DNA of 64,000 nt. Origin: Antedon bifida. Its lineage: Eukaryota > Echinodermata > Crinoidea > Comatulida > Antedonidae. The position numbers and the translations under genes are program-made. This document shows positions 59,901 through 64,000 of the stretch, one piece after another (position 1 is the stretch's first letter; each line of letters begins with the position of its first letter). The notes beneath the pieces are model-generated. The model saw only the letters and a program-made list of their open reading frames with translations, was not told the DNA's origin and made no database searches. The stretch covers positions 29,369,820 through 29,433,819 of the forward strand of contig OY727096.1 in assembly GCA_963402885.1 (NCBI GenBank), in the 5' to 3' direction.

Positions 59901-62371
59901 CAGACGATTATGAAATAATTTCAAGTGACGCACTCTCAATACGAGGATTCCAAAAATACGAAGCAAACAATTATCATTTAGGTTAGTAGAACACACTTAT
60001 TATTTTGTATGACATCGCACGTTTATTAGGTCGTTGCAAGCAGGTGGTCTGGTTATTGCAAGTTGCATATTTTAAGGAATTGAGGTAAAAATACCCTAAC
60101 ATTTTTAACCAGATTAAAATTAATTTAATGTTGTGAACACAATATTGGCGAACATAAAATGTGGTTTCCAGGTAGTTAAAACACAACTAAGTATTGTACA
60201 GTGATGATTACATATCGGATAAATGTTTAAAACAATGTACAGATAAAAACATCTAAAATTGCAGCGATTCACATAACGTAAAAGAAGAATAAATAAAATA
60301 AATTTTAATCTTTGGAAAGAAAAGGATACATAATGATTATAAAATTTAATTTGATGAATTCATCTGCATTCTCCAAATTATTTCAATATTGTTTTATTGT
60401 TCCTATCTGTAGAATTTCTCTTTAAAATTTTAATACATGATATATACATATTTCCTGTATTAATTAATTAAAAAATTAATTTCCTGTTGAATTACCTATT
60501 AATTTTATAGTAAAATGTCATTGACTCTTCCCACACAGTTGAATTATATATCTGTTTTTACAAAAGTCATTTATTTTTCTAACATTTAACAGGTTAAATT
60601 TTAACTATTCATATTGCATTCTGTCTAATACATTGTTTTTCTAATATTCGTTTCATAAAGTTCAAGTTAGTTCTGTTAAAACTGAATAAATAAACACTCA
60701 GACCATGATATAAAAATTGAACAACCACAAAATAAAAGAATGTATTCAAAATGTATAATTAATGTATAAGGCAATCTTTGTTTATAAACGTTTTGTACAG
60801 CCTTCTCAAGACAATATATTTGTTTTAACAAAACATTACATAATTTGGATTTTGTAATGTAAAAGAAATTTGTTGAAATTGTTTAAAAAAATTCCATTCC
60901 ATTTAAAGAATTTGATGGACAAAAAAAGATTTGTTTCACAGGATGAAATAATTTATGGTTATACTAGTAGAAAGAAATATTAGCATTTGAATTTTGCTTG
61001 GTTTCAATTGCATTGACATCACACCCACTCAATTATAACCACTGATAGCCTAATAGAGTACAGTAATAAATAATTATTAATTTACAATTGAATGAAAAAC
61101 AAATAAAAATGAAATATATATTAATAAAATAATGATAATAATACACAAACAATTATATGAAAATAGTCATTAAACAATCATTAACATTCCTGATGATGAT
61201 CAAATAAAGATTGAAACTTTCCTCTTATTATTTGGAGTTAGGTTTATACCATGTCATTCAAAGATAGTGATTCAATGAACACACTTTCTTCTACATGCCC
61301 ATAATAAAATATATTTTCTCAATCTTGTCAAAACCTGATGCTAATCGAACCATTATTCATATCGGATATTCATAATCCCTGGTATCTTTTTCTCAATAAA
61401 ATTTGGAAAATTAAATTTATTCCAAACTTCTTAACATATGTTTTGATTTTGTGCATTTTGTTTGTTGTCACTTATTTCGGTGACATTTTCTCTCGTGACG
61501 GCTTATTTTTTTATGTCAATCTATCCCATGACAATGACATATGTGTGATTTAGATATCCTGTTATGTTGTTGTCATGAATATTTGTTTTGCAAGATTTTT
61601 GAAATCTTTGTACTAGTTCTCATCAGTTTTTAAAGGTAAAAATTGGTCGATGTATTCATTCATATGACTGTTAATGTCACTATTAAGATAATGTACATTT
61701 TATATACAGTACTTACCTTTATTAGTATTAGTATAATCATTTATTTGATCAAAACTTTATTGTGTAAAATCAAAATCATGTTAATGACAGAGCTCATATA
61801 AAGATACTGTACATATAACACAGAGGCTGCCAATATACCTGCCCTATTTATTCAACCAGCATACTATCCATATAATACAACATATAAACATGAACAATTT
61901 TGGGCAGCTTAAGTAGTTTACAATCAAATGAGCCAACTACCCCTTAATGAGACTAACTACTAATTAAAAAATATAGCAAGAATTAAAAAACGACTGTACA
62001 TACATGGTTTTCTCTCCATCTAAGATTTATTTATAGATGTAAACCTACTCTAATATTATTGGCTACCATGTTCAGAGTTATTTAGTTACCAAGTTGTAAT
62101 GTACCTACCAAAATGAGTCCTCCCACCCCATTTTTATAATGGTAGAGTCCATTATTAATGGCTTTTGTTCTGGTAATTAGTGTACAGTATTAAATGTCTT
62201 TTCCACATTTTATTTTAATAATAAATTGGTTTTTTTTTTCTACTTTAATATTTAGAATATATTGAAGATGAATGTACTTTCCATATTGTTAGTCCTAAGG
62301 ATGTTGTGGTTGGACGTCAGCGTGATATGGATGACCACATCGCTTGGTATATGGAAAATGATAAATATGAG
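47923..62371 (+). CDS. VPS41: VPS41, HOPS complex subunit (N-terminal half; continues past window)
   Basis: Twelve exons giving 397 codons: 47923-47949, 48632-48820, 49102-49185, 49961-50035, 51010-51075, 51638-51703, 54034-54153, 56011-56160, 56564-56636, 56904-57001, 59855-59981 and 62256-62371. All junctions have GT/AG ends and matched phases. VPS41 is a tethering subunit of the HOPS complex in late endosome-lysosome fusion and also acts in the AP-3/regulated secretory pathway (known). Visible features are an acidic N-terminus (residues about 14-40), then LKYERIRNDLEKILEKHAAS and WD40-type propeller blades with the family phrases HEGEGQIRNIQWR, GVKVYDVLHRQRITF, CWKDDKTLIIGWADTIKICV, EISSDALSIRGF-like and HIVSPKDVVVGRQRD. 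Vertebrate VPS41 has about 850 residues, so the clathrin-repeat and RING-H2 parts lie beyond the right edge. Confidence 0.96.
48170..48400. repeat. TAGGCCTA-rich cluster in VPS41 intron 1
   Basis: Dense run of AGGCCTA/TAGGCCT words, for example TAGGGCCTAGGCCTAGGCTA and GTAGGCCTACTACTAGGCCT. Also a TGGTGTCACGAGACT duplication near 48173 and 48220. Confidence 0.9.
48632..48820 (+). CDS. VPS41: VPS41 exon 2: acidic segment and first blade entry
   Basis: Residues 10-72. EQYLSSEEEDSEEEDSEED and a following Asp/Glu run form a very acidic stretch containing several Ser-x-x-Asp/Glu sites typical of casein kinase 2 targets. Then KYERIRNDLEKILEKHAASC. Confidence 0.95.
49102..49185 (+). CDS. VPS41: VPS41 exon 3
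   Basis: Residues 73-100, FLAMGTHWGTVHVLDHQGNN: a WD40-like blade strand pair matching the family phrase FLALGTH-G-V-LLD. Acceptor TTTTATTTAG, donor GCTGTT/GTAAGT. Confidence 0.95.
49961..50035 (+). CDS. VPS41: VPS41 exon 4
   Basis: Residues 101-125, HTTTVNQISLDQNGDYIASC, then SDDGR. Typical WD40 blade phrasing. Acceptor TGTTATCAG, donor GACGG/GTAAGA. Confidence 0.95.
50210..50960. repeat. Large CATC/TTTC-rich minisatellite in VPS41 intron 4
   Basis: About 750 bp of degenerate units mixing TCCATCCATCTTTTCATCCA and TCTCTTTATGTCTCCATCCA. It grows more regular toward the right. It leaves all three plus frames open and so yields long false peptides of Ser, Ile, His, Leu, Phe and Pro. Confidence 0.97.
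51010..51075 (+). CDS. VPS41: VPS41 exon 5
   Basis: Residues 126-147, VAVTGLYESEHNVVQVFDCP then IK. Acceptor TATACTGTAG lies about 50 bases past the intronic minisatellite. Confidence 0.93.
51638..51703 (+). CDS. VPS41: VPS41 exon 6
   Basis: Residues 148-169, AVALDPKFSVGSSRRYVTGG then DK. Acceptor CATTCTAG, donor GACAAG/GTAAGT. Confidence 0.95.
51704..54033 (+). other. VPS41: VPS41 intron 6
   Basis: About 2.3 kb. No second gene supported. Contains a short inverted-repeat element at 53794-53865. Confidence 0.6.
53794..53865. repeat. Short hairpin element
   Basis: AACCCCTATTTAGGGG at the left and CCCTTAATAGGGGTT at the right, about 72 bp overall, form an imperfect inverted repeat. Related phrases occur at 27226-27246 and 21528-21585. 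Confidence 0.6.
54034..54153 (+). CDS. VPS41: VPS41 exon 7
   Basis: Residues 170-209, LLLHEKGLFNRNKSTVIHEG then EGQIRNIQWRSCFIAWSNEL. The HEGEG-IR--(K/Q)WR phrase is highly characteristic of VPS41. Confidence 0.97.
54590..54955. repeat. Degenerate about 107-bp tandem repeat in VPS41 intron 7
   Basis: The landmark TCTCATATATTTAAA (or TCTCGTATATTTAAG) starts at 54708, 54818 and 54923, with a shorter, partial unit before. Units also share ACGTGCCA(A/G)GC and CAATGCAGT. Confidence 0.75.
56011..56160 (+). CDS. VPS41: VPS41 exon 8
   Basis: Residues 210-259, GVKVYDVLHRQRITFIRRDH, then CSICWKDDKTLIIGWADTIK. Strong family signature. Acceptor GCGTCTCTAG, donor ATTAAG/GTAAGA. Confidence 0.97.
56564..56636 (+). 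CDS. VPS41: VPS41 exon 9
   Basis: Residues 260-283 plus one base of 284: ICVVKDRLPYEAQARRLPLR then FVEI. Donor GAAATAG/GTAGGC in phase 1. Confidence 0.94.
56904..57001 (+). CDS. VPS41: VPS41 exon 10
   Basis: Residues 284-316: VSIFNTDFFVCGVAPLDDKL then VVLAFLRQESRDS. Acceptor with a long T tract (TTTTTTTTTAG), donor GATTCG/GTAAGG. Confidence 0.95.
57251..57422. mobile_element. MITE, second full copy
   Basis: Termini GCTCTGTCTACACTATCA and the inverted GATAGTGTAGACAGAGC. The interior shares GTGATGTGCCCATATATGG and CACTACCATATTTAGG with the copy at 1284. Flanks are TTAA on the left and TTTA on the right, so the target duplication is slightly decayed. Confidence 0.75.
57960..58160. repeat. About 22-bp minisatellite
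   Basis: Repeated GATGCCAGGCTTCTTTTTGA with variants (GGCGTCTTTATAA). Roughly eight units. Confidence 0.85.
58780..59320. repeat. 60-90-bp degenerate tandem repeat
   Basis: Units carry TTTTTTCACAATRTTCATTA, then CTACAAACCATTGATA and GATAGGTG(G)A. Spacing varies. An 86-codon minus-strand frame (59055-59315) is a by-product. Confidence 0.85.
59855..59981 (+). CDS. VPS41: VPS41 exon 11
   Basis: Residues 317-358 plus one base: ENESQRPQLKIIDPKPDDYE, then IISSDALSIRGFQKYEANNY and HL. Matches the EISSDAL-VRGF signature of the family. Acceptor TTTTTTGTACAG, donor CATTTAG/GTTAGT in phase 1. Confidence 0.96.
59982..62255 (+). other. VPS41: VPS41 intron 11
   Basis: About 2.27 kb of very AT-rich DNA with no exon, repeat array or mobile element that I can support. 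Confidence 0.6.
62256..62371 (+). CDS. VPS41: VPS41 exon 12 (last in window)
   Basis: Residues 359-397: EYIEDECTFHIVSPKDVVVG, then RQRDMDDHIAWYMENDKYE. Donor TATGAG/GTAGGA in phase 0. The IVSPKDVVV and DDHI-W phrases are family hallmarks and lead into the clathrin-repeat half beyond this window. Confidence 0.97.
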
Positions 62372-63302
62372 GTAGGAATATTAATCACAATATACATTGT
62401 GCTTAAGAATAGATGCAGTTGGCGGTTATAAGTGAAATGATGAATGAAACCGGGAACCATGTGTCTGTATAAATAAAAATGCAGAATTTAAACTGTTTTT
62501 CGCCTTGTCATTTATTTAAAAACCCACATGAACCCAGATTCTGTTTAGTAGATTCTAATTATTACCGATAACTCAATTTGAGGGCAGTAGACATTTATGG
62601 TATTTGTGGGAAAAAAGTGTCTTATGAAATATTTTAAAAATCAGCATACATTTTGATCAGCTTTTGGGACTTGCTTTTTGAGAGATATTGAATGTGTAGA
62701 AAATAGGGTTTAGATCATCAGTTAATTGCTACTTAGAATTTAGTCTATCAATGCTTGACTTAAGCCAAAGATACATTTCCTTGCATGTTGAAGTTTATTT
62801 TAAATAACATTTCTCAGGTATTAAAGAGCAAGTGAGCCTCAAACCCTTGCCGATGTATGTATAGGTATTACGGTTCTACTGTTCCATGTTAATAATCCAC
62901 TCCCTAATCTTCATCTGTTCTCTCTAAAACCATTCCCATATCATGTTTAACACATTTTAGACTGATTTTAAATATACCAAGGCTAAAAAGTGTATACTAT
63001 GTTAGATTGTATACTTTGCTACTGGTTATAGTGAGTTTCTCCATTATCGATTTTTCTCTTTTTACGAAAATTAATATAATTCATGATTTATTTATATGAC
63101 ACAGAAATATAATATTGAGGGTGGCTGGCATAAATATATAATGTAATATGAAATTGTATATTTATGGATCCTCAATGGAATGAAAGCAAGAATTTAAATT
63201 AGAAATATTATTTATAGAATTGTCTTCAAATGCTTCCCATTAATCATTGAATAATTTGAATAGCAAAACTGACACAAAATAAATTGAAATATTATATATT
63301 AT

Positions 63303-63400
63303 ATAACACCTAAATAAATTCCTGTCATTTGATTGGACGATTGTGGGTCACATGGCGTGCAATAGTACGCACTATTAAACGATCGTTTAATAGTACTTTT
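63303..63400 (+). repeat. Dispersed repeat, copy 2
   Basis: ATAACACCTAAATAAATTCC, TGTCATTTGATTGG, GGGTCACATG and GCAATAGTAC segments align in order with 30183-30275. Near its right end, TACGCACTATTAAACGATCG and the following TTTAATAGTAC form a local inverted repeat. Confidence 0.5.
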
Positions 63401-63729
63401 TTAAACATTTTGTGTACGAAAAAAAAAAACGTTTCGCGGATGAAAAAAAATTTAGAATACAAAAATTACATTGAAATACAACAGCGCCACCTGTCGTCCT
63501 GCCTCTGTTTGTAAACACCACCGCGAGATATGCAAAAGCAGCAGATTTTTGTGTACGATTTGGAGATATATGTACTAATTTCATTCAAAAAGGCATTTAA
63601 ATTAGCTTTAGATCGTTTTTAGGATTTTGATTACTTAATGGGGACATCCCTACAAGACGTGGAATCGTTGTAAAAACCATAATTAGTCAAGATAAGTTCC
63701 AATTGTCTGTCGAAGTTTTGCCTTTCAGC

Positions 63730-63800
63730 CAATCTAGCCTAGTACTACTACACTAGGTCTAGCCTAGCTAGGCCTGTTAGTATTAGGCTAGGCCTAGCCT
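63730..63800. repeat. TAGGCCTA/CTAGCCTAG cluster
   Basis: Packed short palindromes such as GGCTAGGCCTAGCCTAGG, the same word class as in intron 1. Confidence 0.85.
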
Positions 63801-64000
63801 AGGCGTTTTAGCCTTGCTAAGCATAGGATTATTTGGTTGTTTGTTGACATAATTAACACTAAAGTAGGTGTGTTTATAAAATCCATATAAATATAACATT
63901 AACATTTAATATTATAATATTACTGTTTTAATCAATCTGAATGAAATGTAGGCCTCTTGGCTAGGGCTACCTTATATTTGATTCAAATGACAGGAATCTA

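Larger units (their letters stand above)
62372..64000 (+). other. VPS41: VPS41 intron 12 (to window edge)
   Basis: No further exon seen. Contains a dispersed repeat at 63303-63400 (partner near 30150) and a TAGGCCTA cluster at 63730-63800. Confidence 0.6.

Overview
The window is AT-rich, intron-rich metazoan nuclear DNA. Gene content (a class VI POU homeobox gene beside VPS41) indicates a bilaterian. The very frequent palindrome TAGGCCTA and the compact intron/MITE style suggest an invertebrate deuterostome, possibly an echinoderm; that taxonomic guess is weak.

Layout. (1) About 0.3-15.4 kb is an accessory, duplication-rich region. It holds a same-strand (minus) array of four open single-Ig-domain reading frames plus one decayed copy, separated by repeatedly duplicated noncoding blocks (named A, B and C here). 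A 5'-truncated CR1/L2/Rex1-like LINE lies inside an ACGTT-rich satellite and is flanked by a 12-bp target-site duplication. (2) About 15.4-20.9 kb is gene-poor, with minisatellites. (3) From 20.96 to 31.1 kb on the minus strand is a complete or nearly complete POU6F-type gene. I rebuilt it as eight coding exons whose splice phases all agree (2172 coding bases, 723 codons plus stop). A possible untranslated first exon lies near 47.2 kb, which would make the first intron about 16 kb. That interval holds a 1.1-kb foldback transposon, a Harbinger-like MITE and several tandem duplications. (4) From 47.92 kb to beyond the right edge on the plus strand is the 5' half of VPS41: twelve exons, 397 codons, all phases consistent. 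It covers the acidic N-terminus and much of the WD40 propeller. Its introns contain large minisatellites and MITEs.

How the genes relate. POU6F and VPS41 stand head to head around about 47.2-47.9 kb. The human POU6F2 and VPS41 genes are, to my knowledge, also divergent neighbours on 7p14, so this looks like retained bilaterian microsynteny. POU6F is a sequence-specific transcription factor and VPS41 a HOPS tethering subunit, so shared function is not expected; shared or interleaved regulatory DNA is the likelier reason for the linkage. The most novel material is the Ig array: small proteins without a signal peptide, with a titin-like Ig core lacking the second disulphide cysteine and with fast-diverging C-termini, one of them made from a trinucleotide microsatellite.
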